DNA of 64,000 nt from Stentor coeruleus (lineage: Eukaryota > Ciliophora > Heterotrichea > Heterotrichida > Stentoridae). Positions 21,554 through 32,246 of the stretch are shown in pieces. Made by a program: the position numbers and the translations under genes. Below the pieces are notes generated by a model that searched no databases, was not told the origin of the DNA, and saw only the letters and a list, made by a program, of their open reading frames with translations. The stretch is taken from contig MPUH01000306.1 of NCBI GenBank assembly GCA_001970955.1, positions 1 to 64,000 of the forward strand, given 5' to 3'. Position 1 is the stretch's first letter, and the number at the start of each line of letters is the position of its first letter.

Positions 21554-23242
21554 ATGTCAAGTAGTGAGTGGAGTAGTGAAATTGAAGTTGATATCAATGA
21601 ATTAAAAGAAGACGCTACAATCAGAGTAGTAAAAAGCTCAACACAAACTCAATTTTTATCAGTTCTCAACAAACCAACTATTCCAGACTTAAAAGATATA
21701 GAAAATCCTCACAACATTAACAGTGAAAACACAGAACAAGGGTCAAGGCTAGCAACTTCCTATAGCCCTGAAGCTTCACTTGGAAGTCTTCCAAAAACCC
21801 CAGTGAAGTTTAAGATAAACGCTAAAATTATCGATATTTTTGACGATACCAAATCTCCTCCTCCAAGAATCACTGATATAAACGAAAGGTTTCACAATTT
21901 CAAAGAGAAAGTTAAAGCCAAAATAGATAAAATGTCCCAAGACCAGCAGGAAATACAAAAAAAAACCTGTACATTCAAGCCTAAGTTATTAAATAACAAA
22001 AGGTCTGCAAGAAATTTTGAGGAATTTCTTAATGAAATGAAGAAGTTTGAACGGTGTAAAGATGAAAAACTTAACAGATTAAGGACTATAAAGGGAAAAG
22101 ATAATATAGCCCTCACACATGCTCCAGCTTTATGCAAACAGTCTATGAAAATTGTCAAGAAAAAAGAAGCTGCTAAGCCGGCTCATCTAAAACTATACCA
22201 AGAAAGGAGAGTTGTCAATCAGAAAAAAGAAAAAACTAAAGCTGAACCTTTTCCTTCATTCAGCCCAACGGTAAACCCAAAATCTCATAACTTAAAAAGA
22301 GAAAATACTATAAATAATATACTTTATGAGGATGCTATTAGAAGGCAAAATAAAAGAAGTCAATCTCCTTTGTATTTTAAAGAGAAATTTATGAGCCAAA
22401 AATCAGAGCAAGTTTTATGTGATAAGCTTGCAAAAGAGTTCCATAATGCAATTTGCACACTTTTTACTGCTGATAAAGTTCAGTTTACGTATAGTGAATT
22501 TTTATCGATTCTTTATGAGATGTTTTTTATTAAGAATGAAATCGATGATTTCGGGTATAATTTGGAAAGTGATCAGACTGTTAAGGCTTGGAATACTATT
22601 GGTAGGTCAGCTACTAATGATGGTAAAACTGTATCTAAACAGGAACTGTTAGACTTTTTACTTGCTGTGATGAATTATGAGCATCCATCTTTTATTCAAG
22701 ATATCAAAATTGTTCATAGAGAATTTATATCTTTCTATGAAAATCGGCACCTCAGTATACTTAACCAAAAAAAATCAAAAATATTCCGAGAAAGAGAACA
22801 AACTTTTACACCCAGTTACCTATCTTGCTATTCAAACTCCCCATGTGAAATCTCTTGTAAAAGACCTCAAATATTTTTTCCAGGAAGTCCACAAGAAGAT
22901 GATAAAGAAAAGTTTAAAAACAAAGCTGGGAATTTTGATTTTTGTACTTTTAAACCTAAAATCAAAAGAGGTCCTAAAATTATCATGAATCAAAGTTTTA
23001 ATGATAGTGATTCTTTATCAAGTGAGTATATTAGGTTTTCAGAAGACCCTGGAAGTAAGACCTCACACAGGACTGAAATTTTGTATAATTTTTCAAAAAT
23101 TGCTCAGGAGAGGATTAATCAAAGGAATAAGGATTTTGTAGATACAGAAATATCGTTTAGTGATTGCAGTTTTACTCCCAAAGCGAAGAAAATGAAGAAA
23201 CTGAAAAAAATCGAATCTCAGAGTAAAGCAGGAGGAGCTTAA
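21554..23242 (+). CDS. Cytoskeletal-type protein with repeated TFxPK motifs
   Basis: 562 residues with no enzyme signature. The motif (C/S)(T/S)F(K/T/S)PK or close variants recurs: CTFKPKLLNN (about residue 139), SFSPTVNPKS (about 235), CTFKPKIKRG (about 468) and CSFTPKAKKM (about 540). This pattern is frequent in protist coiled-coil, axonemal and basal-body proteins. Between motifs there are charged helices (NFEEFLNEMKKFERCKDEK) and a region at about 290-400 with an EF-hand-like helical character but no canonical calcium loop. The C-terminus is Lys-rich. A role in the cortex or cilia is an inference. ATG start, TAA stop, single exon. Confidence 0.75.
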   Translation: MSSSEWSSEIEVDINELKEDATIRVVKSSTQTQFLSVLNKPTIPDLKDIENPHNINSENTEQGSRLATSYSPEASLGSLPKTPVKFKINAKIIDIFDDTKSPPPRITDINERFHNFKEKVKAKIDKMSQDQQEIQKKTCTFKPKLLNNKRSARNFEEFLNEMKKFERCKDEKLNRLRTIKGKDNIALTHAPALCKQSMKIVKKKEAAKPAHLKLYQERRVVNQKKEKTKAEPFPSFSPTVNPKSHNLKRENTINNILYEDAIRRQNKRSQSPLYFKEKFMSQKSEQVLCDKLAKEFHNAICTLFTADKVQFTYSEFLSILYEMFFIKNEIDDFGYNLESDQTVKAWNTIGRSATNDGKTVSKQELLDFLLAVMNYEHPSFIQDIKIVHREFISFYENRHLSILNQKKSKIFREREQTFTPSYLSCYSNSPCEISCKRPQIFFPGSPQEDDKEKFKNKAGNFDFCTFKPKIKRGPKIIMNQSFNDSDSLSSEYIRFSEDPGSKTSHRTEILYNFSKIAQERINQRNKDFVDTEISFSDCSFTPKAKKMKKLKKIESQSKAGGA

Positions 23243-23410
23243 AAGCTTATAATAGATATATGGATGATAGATTGATATTTTTATACCAATTATTAATAAA
23301 TAATTCCATATCTCCATACTCAATCTAACCTAAATTTCTCAATCCTCTCATTTTCCATCTAACCAAAAAACCCATACAATTTCCTATGACAAACTATTAA
23401 ACAATAAAAC

Positions 23411-24901
23411 CTAAGTGTTACTTTCAAAAATTTTCATCATCATATCTTTGAATTCTTTAATACTAATTTGCCCATCTCCATCCTGATCCACTTTACTAAT
23501 AATCTCTTTCCAAACTTCATCAAGACTTTCTGCATCTTCTCCTAAAATACTCTTAATCTCAGCAGCTGATATACTCCCATCACTATCTATATCGAAAATC
23601 CTAAAAGCCGCTTCTAAATTTCTTTTATTAATCAAACTCTCTTTTTTCATTGTCGCCATTAAAAACTCTGAATAATCAATAAACCCATTCATATCCATAT
23701 CAACAAGGCTTAGAATTCTTAGAACTTCTTGTTCAGCTTCTTCTTCTCTCATGGTTTTTTTAAATTCTTGAAGAAGCTCGTCACGGCTTAGTTTTCCATC
23801 ACCATTTTTGTCGATAGATTTAAAAGTTTCTGCAAGAGCGGCTGTTTCACCTTTTGATGAGAGTTGAGAGGTTATAAAAGCTAATACAGCGTGTTGGAGT
23901 TTTCCTGAGGTATGAAAATTTTTCATGTTATTGAGAATAGAAGGGGGGATTAAGGAATTTGATGTGGAAGATTGAATAAACCAGGGGTCGATAAGTGCTT
24001 GACTTGCTGAGTATCGGAGTTCTGGGTTGTATTGAAGCATATTTTTTACAAGCTGTTTTCCTGCTTCAGATACATTTTCCCATTCAGGTGAATTCATGCT
24101 ATACGTGCCTTTTTTTACCTTTGACATGATTTCATCATCATTTTTACCTGAAAAAGGTGGCCTACCTGATAGAAGTATATACAATATCACCCCACAGCTC
24201 CAAATATCACATTTTTCATTATAACTCCTTTTTAGAACTTCAGGAGCAATATAATAAGATGTTCCATAGCGGATTTTCATAACCTCCTCCCCTTCAAAAA
24301 GTGTTGAAGCCCCGAAATCTATAATCTTTAATATTGATGTTGATGATCTTTTTTCTAATAAAAGGTTTTCAGGCTTTAAATCTCTATGAACAATACCATG
24401 CTGATGACAATAATTCACTGCATCCAAAATTTGCTTCATAAAATGTGCTGCAATTGATTCTGATAGAACCCCAGATGAAACTATAAACTCAAAAAGCTCT
24501 CCACCTTTAAGAATCTCTGTAACAAGATGATACCCTTTGCTATCTTCATAAAATTCAAACAACCTGAGTATATTAGGATGATCAATTTTCCTAAGTATAT
24601 CGATTTCAGTAAAGAACTTTGAATGTATTTGCATATCCTTAGTAAGTTTATCTTTTTTCACTGTTTTTATAGCTCTTTCTTGACCAGTAAGTTTATGTAC
24701 TGCAGTTCTTACATAACCATAAGCTCCTTGTCCTAAAACAGGTCCTAATTCATAATCTCTGGCTATATTCCAGGTTTTGTGGAAAATAAAAGTCCCTTTA
24801 CGAATTGCAATTTTTTCAGGAGTGTCAATTGGAGTTTGCGTATCCAAATGCCTTGATTTTATAATAGTATTTGGCTTTGTGCTACTAGAACTACATCCCA
24901 T
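23411..24901 (-). CDS. Calcium-dependent protein kinase (CDPK)
   Basis: A 496-residue Ser/Thr kinase with the canonical CDPK layout. The N-terminus MGCSSSS is a myristoylation/palmitoylation signal. The kinase domain (about 50-308) has a Gly loop (LGQGAYGYV), ATP-binding Lys79 (RAIKTV), HRDLKPEN with catalytic Asp174, DFG at 195-197 and the YIAPEVL activation segment. After the autoinhibitory junction come four EF-hands (about 351-496) with loops DKNGDGKLSRDE, DMDMNGFIDYSE, DIDSDGSISAAE and DQDGDGQISIKE, all with acidic ligands in place. Calcium binding relieves autoinhibition in this family. CDPKs are found in plants and alveolates. ATG start, TAG stop, no intron evident. Convergent with the TFxPK gene. 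Confidence 0.96.
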   Translation of the reverse strand: MGCSSSSTKPNTIIKSRHLDTQTPIDTPEKIAIRKGTFIFHKTWNIARDYELGPVLGQGAYGYVRTAVHKLTGQERAIKTVKKDKLTKDMQIHSKFFTEIDILRKIDHPNILRLFEFYEDSKGYHLVTEILKGGELFEFIVSSGVLSESIAAHFMKQILDAVNYCHQHGIVHRDLKPENLLLEKRSSTSILKIIDFGASTLFEGEEVMKIRYGTSYYIAPEVLKRSYNEKCDIWSCGVILYILLSGRPPFSGKNDDEIMSKVKKGTYSMNSPEWENVSEAGKQLVKNMLQYNPELRYSASQALIDPWFIQSSTSNSLIPPSILNNMKNFHTSGKLQHAVLAFITSQLSSKGETAALAETFKSIDKNGDGKLSRDELLQEFKKTMREEEAEQEVLRILSLVDMDMNGFIDYSEFLMATMKKESLINKRNLEAAFRIFDIDSDGSISAAEIKSILGEDAESLDEVWKEIISKVDQDGDGQISIKEFKDMMMKIFESNT

Positions 24902-25088
24902 GATTTAATTATCAGAACATATTTACCGTTTTATAATATCAGTAATCACATTAAGTTTATAGTAATTATCATGTATTGAAAAGCCTAAACTGTTTATATA
25001 ATATTGTATATATCTTATCATCAAAATTTATATACTTTTTAATCCATAAACTCGAAAACTTATCAAGAAAATTATCAAAAATCTTTAA

Positions 25089-28000
25089 CTATATTGGCTG
25101 AGCTTCATTTTCTTCACTTGAAACATTCTCTTGAACCCTATCCTGATTGTTATTTTCTGTAACAGCAGCTGGGACAGCACATTCTTCTTGAGGCATTTTA
25201 TGATTATTCTCATCCTTAACTTTATCATCCTTTTCAAACTTTTCCATCATATGCATATTAAAAACTTTCCCTCTATTTTTATCATTATCATGTGAATACA
25301 GTACAACAGGGAAATATTTATACTGTAAATAAAATGTAACAGTAACAATAATAATCCAACCAATAATTAAACCTACAAACCATCCAATATTACTTTGATC
25401 AGCACTCATAGATAATGTTGCTAAAATAGATAAATAAGCAACAGCAAGAAGAGATGAGATTTCCCACAAATCACATCTAGGATAATTAAAAGCTCGATAT
25501 TTAAAAGTAGCTCCAGAAAATATAAGGATGAATATAGAAAAAACAATCCCATGAGCTAAAGGATATGATCCTTGAAGTACTTTCCCAAGGCTGATAAGGA
25601 AAATTTGTAAACAAGTTTTTAATAGCAAAAACAATGTCCTTGTTTTTATATGTAAGTCAGTTTTTGCCTGCTGCCAAATGGGTCGACATATAACAGCGAG
25701 AGGTTCATATAAGAATATAGCAAAGCCTGAAATTATCACATATTTTATATGGTTGGTATTCCAACATGTCATATAACAATCACGCCAAACATAAGAATTG
25801 CCAAGAACTTGATGATCACAAACAAAAGCATCAAGAAGTAAAGCTAAAGCTGGAAGGAACATGGTATTGCCGAAAAATGGGAGGAAATACGAATTCATAA
25901 ACTCGACTGCTTTTCTGCAAACAGGAAGTTTTTTAACCCAGTTTTCCCCTTTTACAATAATTACAACCATCAATATAAACCAAACATAACATAAAGCACA
26001 TGTTCCTGATAAAACATCCCAATAATACCTTTTGTCTGCTTGGGTTATTTTCATAAAATCCATCATGAAAACATTAGAAATCACTTCAATAACCATTTGT
26101 AAAGACTTAAAATAAGGGGCTATAGCTAAAAACTGGAAAAACTCCACAGCGATCGTCAATTGAACCAGAGTGTCTTTCCAGCTTTTTCTAGTCCTTTTAT
26201 TTATTTCCTCTATATTTTCATGTCGTAAGGATCTATAATAAAAAATGCTCAAAAGCAAAGTTAAAATAAATAACGATGAACTAATCCCGACTATAATCCC
26301 AAAACCCTTACCTGAAGGAGATGACATAATTTCAGGAAAAGGACAATTATAAACTGTATTCCAAATATCATCAGGACGAGTAGTTGTATGATAGCCATAC
26401 AAAACAGTTGTATTATCATTAGAAAATTGATCTATTGAATCATATTGAGTAATTCTTATTAATTGACCATATTGAAGATTTGATATAGAATATCCTATAA
26501 GAGTACGATCATTTCGACCTTCACTAAAAGATAAAGAACCTGATGCTCCTGTAAAATCTGAACTTCGGATGTATTGCAAAAGTGAAGTGCCATTTGAGAA
26601 ATCTTCACCAGCATCGATCATTCTTTTTATAGAATATGCATAAAGATAAACTGTATCATAAACTAATATCGACCATGATGTTGGTTCTTGATTATAAGTA
26701 TTTTGGTAATTTGATTGAAAACTTTCACCTATTGTTCCTAATGCTGGACGATGATCTAAAGTTATTGCTCCATTAAGTACACGGAATATAGCTTTTGAAT
26801 CTTCTGAAAAAGTCAAGTTTATAATAGATAAAGTGTTTTCGGTTATCCAAAAACCCCCAATCCACATGAACTCTTCACCCCTAAGTTCTTTTTTATCAGC
26901 TTCTCTTGCTAAATAAGGTGTTAAAGTGTCTCCTCCTAAGTAAATAATAATTTTCAGCTGTTTTCTAACAATTTCCATAAGCGATTCTTGTAAAGACCCT
27001 ATAGTTTCTGATGCTATATTCCCTTGTTCATCTAAACTATATATAATTTCCCGATACATTTCATTGTTTTCTATAGTAATATCATAAGTCCTCAAATTAT
27101 CTAAAAAATTGCTATATTGACCTTCTCCAATATTATCAGAAGTGTAAATCACAGCAACTTTTTGCCAGTTGTTTTTTTGAAGATAAGCTGCAATTATTGA
27201 GGATTGTAAAGAGTCTGATTGAATTGTCCTTATGAAATATGGGTATTTACTTGTGTTGTTTAATGTATAATCACTTACTTCATATGAGACTAAAGGTTTA
27301 GGATCAGTCATATTAGTTATTGAAGTTGCATATGATACAGCTACTTCATATCCCCATGGACCGACAAGGCCGATTGGGTTTTGTGATTTGATTTTTTTTA
27401 TGACCCCAGAGACAATATTAAGATTATCTTGAGTTTGTATAAATTGCCCTTCAAGTTTGTAGTCTCCAAGGAATTCTAAATTGTTTATTTCTGATAAGCC
27501 TAAATTGAAAGCGTTTTTTATCCCAGTTGTTTCTGAAAAATCATCAGAAGGGTATAACAAAACTAGAGGCAATATTATTATCTCATCACTAGGGATCTCG
27601 TATCTAATCCCTGGCCATATAATCTGCACATTTTTATTCAATGATAAATCATAAGATTGAATTTCCCAACTTCCCACTTCAATCATAGCAAAATTCTGCA
27701 TGTTAATAAGCTGATACTTAGATACCTTTATCCCATTATCATCAAAATGTATCTGATATGGTAAGATGTTTATATAAGGATTTTCAGTAATATAGTTAAG
27801 AAGTGAAGTTCCTGTAGGATTTTCATTATTCATAAACCCTGAAGCACAAATAGATAATATAGCTAAATATTCGTATAAAGGGTTTTGTGATATAAAATCA
27901 TTATCTTCTCTTTGAATCCCAAGAATCCCGGTTTTTATCACACGCATCTCATCATAGTCTTCTTGAAAATTTGAATTTTTGATTATCTCATTCAAACTCA

Positions 28001-28742
28001 TCATTGCCTCATTACTTAATATCCATGTAAAACCTGCCCCACCCATAAACCCTTTGTCTATAGCTGATAAAATAAGTGCAGCAAGTGAGTTTTTTGTTAT
28101 TATCACTATAACCCTAGACTTAGAAAACTCAATTGTACTTTTTATTCTAGCTTTTATTTCTGTAATACTAAATTTTGTGTCTAGTATCAATTCAGAATGG
28201 ATAATCTGAGGACTTTTTATTAACACCCTAAGTTCTGAAGCAATTTGTATATTCTTACTATCAAGGTCATGAATAATCCCAATATTCTTCCACCCAAAAT
28301 TAGCAATTAGACTATAAAGGATTTTAGCTTGTTGAGATAAGTTTGATTCTGTATACAAAGTATTAGGCATAGAAGTTTCTCCATCTAATTTGCTTTGAGG
28401 CCTGCTTAGGACTATATGTAAAAGATTTTTTTCAAAAGATTTTTGTGATAAAAATTCTGAATAAAAGACGTTGTTTGTAGCATCCAGAATGATTTGAATT
28501 GATTTTTCAAATATTGTTTCTGGAAGCAACCATGGCAACTGGGATAAAGAAACACATAGTGGGATTATAATAACAGGCTCATCAAGTTGTAATGAAACTT
28601 GTACATACTCACTAAACCCATATATATTTGAATCAAGTAAATCATTTAGTTCTTTATTTGTAAACTCTGATGTCAGTAGCAAAAACTTTATTTCCATAAA
28701 CCCAAGCGCAACTGTTGCAAAAAACAAGATAAAACTTATCAT
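25089..28742 (-). CDS. Large receptor with two tandem ligand-binding (ANF/PBP1) domains and a multi-TM domain
   Basis: 1217 residues starting with a signal peptide (MISFILFFATVALGF). The extracellular part contains two successive Venus-flytrap-type domains, roughly residues 20-385 and 390-785. The second shows the familiar ANF-receptor features (IILPLVLLYPSDD, FNLGLSEIN, GLVGPWGYEVAV, YPYFIRTIQSDSLQ, WQKVAVIYTSD, ILVYDTVYLYAYSI). From about residue 815 come seven or more hydrophobic segments separated by charged loops (for example LFLLLKTCLQIFLISLG and GWFVGLIIGWIIIVTVTFY), then an acidic/Asn/Gln-rich cytoplasmic tail. The layout resembles class C GPCRs (GABA-B, glutamate), but those have one such domain. 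About 20 Trp codons are all TGG. TAG stop, no intron needed. Confidence 0.85.
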   Translation of the reverse strand: MISFILFFATVALGFMEIKFLLLTSEFTNKELNDLLDSNIYGFSEYVQVSLQLDEPVIIIPLCVSLSQLPWLLPETIFEKSIQIILDATNNVFYSEFLSQKSFEKNLLHIVLSRPQSKLDGETSMPNTLYTESNLSQQAKILYSLIANFGWKNIGIIHDLDSKNIQIASELRVLIKSPQIIHSELILDTKFSITEIKARIKSTIEFSKSRVIVIITKNSLAALILSAIDKGFMGGAGFTWILSNEAMMSLNEIIKNSNFQEDYDEMRVIKTGILGIQREDNDFISQNPLYEYLAILSICASGFMNNENPTGTSLLNYITENPYINILPYQIHFDDNGIKVSKYQLINMQNFAMIEVGSWEIQSYDLSLNKNVQIIWPGIRYEIPSDEIIILPLVLLYPSDDFSETTGIKNAFNLGLSEINNLEFLGDYKLEGQFIQTQDNLNIVSGVIKKIKSQNPIGLVGPWGYEVAVSYATSITNMTDPKPLVSYEVSDYTLNNTSKYPYFIRTIQSDSLQSSIIAAYLQKNNWQKVAVIYTSDNIGEGQYSNFLDNLRTYDITIENNEMYREIIYSLDEQGNIASETIGSLQESLMEIVRKQLKIIIYLGGDTLTPYLAREADKKELRGEEFMWIGGFWITENTLSIINLTFSEDSKAIFRVLNGAITLDHRPALGTIGESFQSNYQNTYNQEPTSWSILVYDTVYLYAYSIKRMIDAGEDFSNGTSLLQYIRSSDFTGASGSLSFSEGRNDRTLIGYSISNLQYGQLIRITQYDSIDQFSNDNTTVLYGYHTTTRPDDIWNTVYNCPFPEIMSSPSGKGFGIIVGISSSLFILTLLLSIFYYRSLRHENIEEINKRTRKSWKDTLVQLTIAVEFFQFLAIAPYFKSLQMVIEVISNVFMMDFMKITQADKRYYWDVLSGTCALCYVWFILMVVIIVKGENWVKKLPVCRKAVEFMNSYFLPFFGNTMFLPALALLLDAFVCDHQVLGNSYVWRDCYMTCWNTNHIKYVIISGFAIFLYEPLAVICRPIWQQAKTDLHIKTRTLFLLLKTCLQIFLISLGKVLQGSYPLAHGIVFSIFILIFSGATFKYRAFNYPRCDLWEISSLLAVAYLSILATLSMSADQSNIGWFVGLIIGWIIIVTVTFYLQYKYFPVVLYSHDNDKNRGKVFNMHMMEKFEKDDKVKDENNHKMPQEECAVPAAVTENNNQDRVQENVSSEENEAQPI

Positions 28743-28997
28743 ATTTATTTACTTAAACTACTTACTAAATAAGTTAATAAACATATTCACTTTTTATATT
28801 ATCTAATTAAATATTGAATAAGTATTTCACTATTTTTCAATGGACATCAATCCACCCATATTCATATCATATAATAATCCTCATTCACAATTTATGATAA
28901 ATTTGCAAAACTCAAAAAATTTCATATCTTCCTTAAAAATTATATTCGAGGATTTATATTCAAACATTTACCTTATATAATAATCTTTAATATAAAA

Positions 28998-29654
28998 ATG
29001 GAGACAAAAATCGATGAGTATCAAGACTATCAGAACTACGAAATCTTCCAACTACCAGAGTTTCTAGAGCTTAACTATTCAGAATGTGAAAAGCATCTAG
29101 ACCAGCAAATAACTTGTTTTTTATCTCAAACCCAAGTTAATATTTTTGAAGATAAAACTGATTTACCAAAGAAAAGGGGAAGAAAAAAGATCAGACCAAT
29201 GAATCCAACTAAAACAGAAATTATGGACAAATTTTGGCTTAGGGGTTTTAGGGAGTTTATGAAACTTAACTATAAGGATTTGATAGATCATATTACAGAT
29301 AAAGAGTTTTGGGAATTCTTTTTAGGTAGAGCCGGGAATCCTGGGAAAAGAAGGAAATATTTGAGTTATAGTAAACATTATAAGGGTTTTTTATCTTCGA
29401 ATAAGAGTTTTTGTCAGGTTTTTATAGCTTGGATGATGTTGTATGGGAGTATAAAAATACCGAGGAAAAATTTTAAAGGCAATTGGGATCTTTATTTTGA
29501 TTATTTGTGTACTGACTTGGTACAGCCATGCAAAGATATGGTTAGTGCAAATGATGTTAAAGACTCATTAAGGGTTTTATCGTCAGTGTTTCATAAATAT
29601 ATAAACTTTGTGAATGCAAGAAATACAATTATTGACAATTTAACTAAAGAATAA
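28998..29654 (+). CDS. AT-hook-like nuclear protein candidate, family unknown
   Basis: A 218-residue protein. An acidic, Tyr-rich N-terminus (about 1-50) is followed by an AT-hook-like basic motif (KKRGRKKIRP, about 58-67) of the kind that binds the minor groove of AT-rich DNA. Then comes a Trp/Phe/Lys-rich globular region of about 140 residues (FWLRGFREFMKLNYKDL, FWEFFLGRAGNPGKRRKYL). Nuclear or chromatin function is an inference from the motif only. ATG start, TAA stop, single exon. Divergent from the large receptor. Confidence 0.7.
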   Translation: METKIDEYQDYQNYEIFQLPEFLELNYSECEKHLDQQITCFLSQTQVNIFEDKTDLPKKRGRKKIRPMNPTKTEIMDKFWLRGFREFMKLNYKDLIDHITDKEFWEFFLGRAGNPGKRRKYLSYSKHYKGFLSSNKSFCQVFIAWMMLYGSIKIPRKNFKGNWDLYFDYLCTDLVQPCKDMVSANDVKDSLRVLSSVFHKYINFVNARNTIIDNLTKE

Positions 29655-29915
29655 TATAGGAATAAATAAAAGGGTTGATAGTAGTGTATAGAAATAGTTT
29701 TTTATGATAGCTTTTAAAAGTAATAGATATATCTGAGTAATTATTGTATATTATGCTGAAAATAAGCATTTTTATGAGTGTGCAAGTTTAGAAAATAACT
29801 TGGTTTAGACTAAGTAGTATATTCAAATATCAAAAATACAACTTTCTTTATAAATTTTATAATGATAAGGGAAAATGATTCCCAAGAAATAAATTCTAAC
29901 ATAATCTTTCACAAA

Positions 29916-30677
29916 CTATTTATTTACCTCTTCACCATCAATCATCGCCTTAAATACTTTTTTCTGCTTTGTTTTATAGTCTTCTAATTTCTTATCAATT
30001 TGCATTAACAACTCAATAGCCTCTTGATTCTTACTGTTCTCCGAAACAATCTTACTTGTGATTTCCCTACTTTCATTAAGCAAGTCTCTCTTATAAAGAA
30101 CTAGAGCTTTCCTATATAATGCCTTAGGATTTCCAGGACTATGTTTTAAAACCTGCGCTACATGACTCAAACATTCATCATATTCTTCTAAATAATACTT
30201 TGCAATACACATATTAAGGTGTAAAGAAATCTCTAGATCTTTAAAAGTTTGCTCATCTTTAGCATCTTCTGGGAAAGTATAATCTAATTGCAGTAATCCT
30301 TTTCTATAAAACAAAGCAGCTAATGAATAGTTTTTTTGTTTATAAGCATCATTACCTTGAATTTTGAATTGAGAGCATGCAATAAGTTTTTCTTTTGTTG
30401 GTCTTTCATACAATTCAATTTCTTTTCTATGATCTTGAGAACACATGGATTTTATGTATTCCTCAGCTTGTTTTTTTTCTTCAGATTCCTCGGATTCTTT
30501 GAATTCTTCCCATTTTTTGTAATTAGTTGTCCCGATAACCCTTTCTGGGCCTTGAATTTCTTCTTTAGGCTCAGGTTTGGGTTCTGGGGGTTTTATTTCT
30601 ACAGGTTTCGGTTTTAAGGTAGAAAGGCAGTATTTAGCAAAGTCTTGGCATTTTACTGTTGTGATAGTCCTTTCCAT
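29916..30677 (-). CDS. TPR-domain co-chaperone-like protein
   Basis: 253 residues. A Pro/Glu/Lys-rich N-terminal region (about 20-75) precedes a three-unit TPR block (about 100-215): FKIQGNDAYKQKNYSLAALFYRKGL, split over consecutive helices, then HLNMCIAKYYLEEYDECLSH and KALYRKALVLYKRDLLNES. Basic residues in the helices match the carboxylate-clamp pattern used to bind Hsp70/Hsp90 C-termini in the FKBP/AIP/TTC4/SPAG1 group, so a co-chaperone role, perhaps in ciliary dynein assembly, is plausible but not shown. ATG start, TAA stop. Confidence 0.8.
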   Translation of the reverse strand: MERTITTVKCQDFAKYCLSTLKPKPVEIKPPEPKPEPKEEIQGPERVIGTTNYKKWEEFKESEESEEKKQAEEYIKSMCSQDHRKEIELYERPTKEKLIACSQFKIQGNDAYKQKNYSLAALFYRKGLLQLDYTFPEDAKDEQTFKDLEISLHLNMCIAKYYLEEYDECLSHVAQVLKHSPGNPKALYRKALVLYKRDLLNESREITSKIVSENSKNQEAIELLMQIDKKLEDYKTKQKKVFKAMIDGEEVNK

Positions 30678-31380
30678 ATATATTTAGATTATGGTTTAAG
30701 TTAAGTGAATATATAAGAGGATGATGAGTTTTTGTTTTTAAGTTGGGTGTTAAGGTTTTTGAGATTATTTGGTTTTATTTTGTTTTGGTAAAGATTAGAG
30801 GAAATGTGGTTGAAAAGGATATAAATGGATTATATAAAAGCTTTTAGAAGATGTTTTATAAGAAATATATTTTAAAAATATTTTTTAGTTGGATTGTAAT
30901 TAAATTTTATATATCATTTTACAAATCTTTATATTTAGATAGTAATTTTAATATGTGTCTAAAATATATAGAATATATGTATTTATTCGCTACAAATTAG
31001 TGTGAAATATATAAAATTATAAACTTACACCTATACCTTAAACCAATTATTTCTATTTTAATATTAATACGAATTCATTTCCTAATTCGTAATATATAAT
31101 TACAAAACTTTTACAGATAAAAATCTTCTCAGTTTTTTATAATAAATCAAATGTAAAAACTTTCCTAAAACAATTTTAAAAAGCATTGCATTATCCACAT
31201 AAGCAAACTCAATAAATAATTACTTTCTTTCTAAAATCATAAAATAATAACAATAAAGAACCTTATTCGCATCTTCTACCAGCCCTTAACAATCTTTTAC
31301 AATAATAAAATCTTCTATATCCCAAAACCTAAGCATTAAATTATTAGTTCTGTTAAGATATACATATATAATATTGTAAT
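30678..31380. promoter_or_regulatory. Divergent spacer with skew switch
   Basis: Holds promoters for the TPR gene (-) and the small basic protein (+). G/T-rich from 30680 to about 30860, including TTGGGTGTTAAGG (30743-30755), which resembles heterotrich telomere sequence. C/A-rich from about 31020 to 31350. No other element recognised. Confidence 0.5.
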
Positions 31381-31809
31381 ATGGAAGCTTATGAAATAGC
31401 AGCTAAAGGGCAGAAGGTTCTAAGGATGGTTAAAGATAAAACAAAGCATAGTATTTATGATACAAGCCAACTGAAAAGAAGAGAAAGAAATGCAAGTTCT
31501 AAAATAAGTATGGTTAACAAAAAAAGAACTAAAAAACAGTTACCCAAACTAATCGATGATGTGAAAATTCCTGATAGCGGAATTGAACATTTAGAATATC
31601 TTAAAGAAAAAAACACTTTAGCTCGTAAAAGGCTTTTAGAACTCCAGAAAAGGCTTGTTGAAATTAATAGCAAAGATAAAAATCTGTATTCAATAGACGA
31701 ACTTAAGCTTCCTCATGCTTTTGATCAATACAAAGAAAACAACACCCTAACTATGATTCAAAAATACTCATCAGTCGGGCTATTCTCAAACACTAAAACT
31801 CATTTATAA
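31381..31809 (+). CDS. Small basic protein, unknown
   Basis: 142 residues, Lys/Arg-rich, largely helical, with a central basic cluster (NKKRTKKQLPK) and a Leu-rich amphipathic helix (LARKRLLELQKRLVEI, about residues 82-97) that may form a coiled coil. No known family recognised. It could be a nucleic-acid-binding or cytoskeletal adaptor. ATG start after a C/A-rich leader, TAA stop. The next gene, histone H3, is convergent. Confidence 0.65.
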   Translation: MEAYEIAAKGQKVLRMVKDKTKHSIYDTSQLKRRERNASSKISMVNKKRTKKQLPKLIDDVKIPDSGIEHLEYLKEKNTLARKRLLELQKRLVEINSKDKNLYSIDELKLPHAFDQYKENNTLTMIQKYSSVGLFSNTKTHL

Positions 31810-32246
31810 TGCTAAATTATATAATAAACTTAAAAAATAACTAGTATATACTAAAATCTATAAGTAAATTTTAGCATTTCTAATAAAGATTGTACAATTA
31901 TCCCTAATCTTCATTTAAAACCTGTAGAAAATTACTTAAATAAACTGAATTCATTTAAAAATGATTGATAATTCTAACTCTAATTCTAATCCATCTTATG
32001 ATATGTATTCCTAGCTAAAATGCTAACATAATATACATTGTACAATTTAATAATAAATTTTATAATAGCCATAAGTCTATTAATCTTAGTAACATGCTAC
32101 AAAATCTTCTTTATAAAACATATATCAATTTACACCCTATATATTATGATTATCAAACAACAAAATCACATACAAAACCAGCCTCTCTCACATAATTTCT
32201 ACAATAAAAGCATCAAAAACTCTATATTCAAACTATAAAAAAATAT
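31810..32246. other. Convergent spacer before histone H3
   Basis: No gene seen. AT-rich with C-rich, G-poor sequence over the last 250 bases. A frame of 66 codons at 32038-32238 begins with TTG and has the composition of noncoding AT-rich DNA. Confidence 0.45.

Noticed and set aside
32038-32238. 66-codon hydrophobic frame before histone H3
   Set aside because: Begins with TTG, composition is that of AT-rich noncoding DNA, and it lies in a C-rich spacer with no homology signal.
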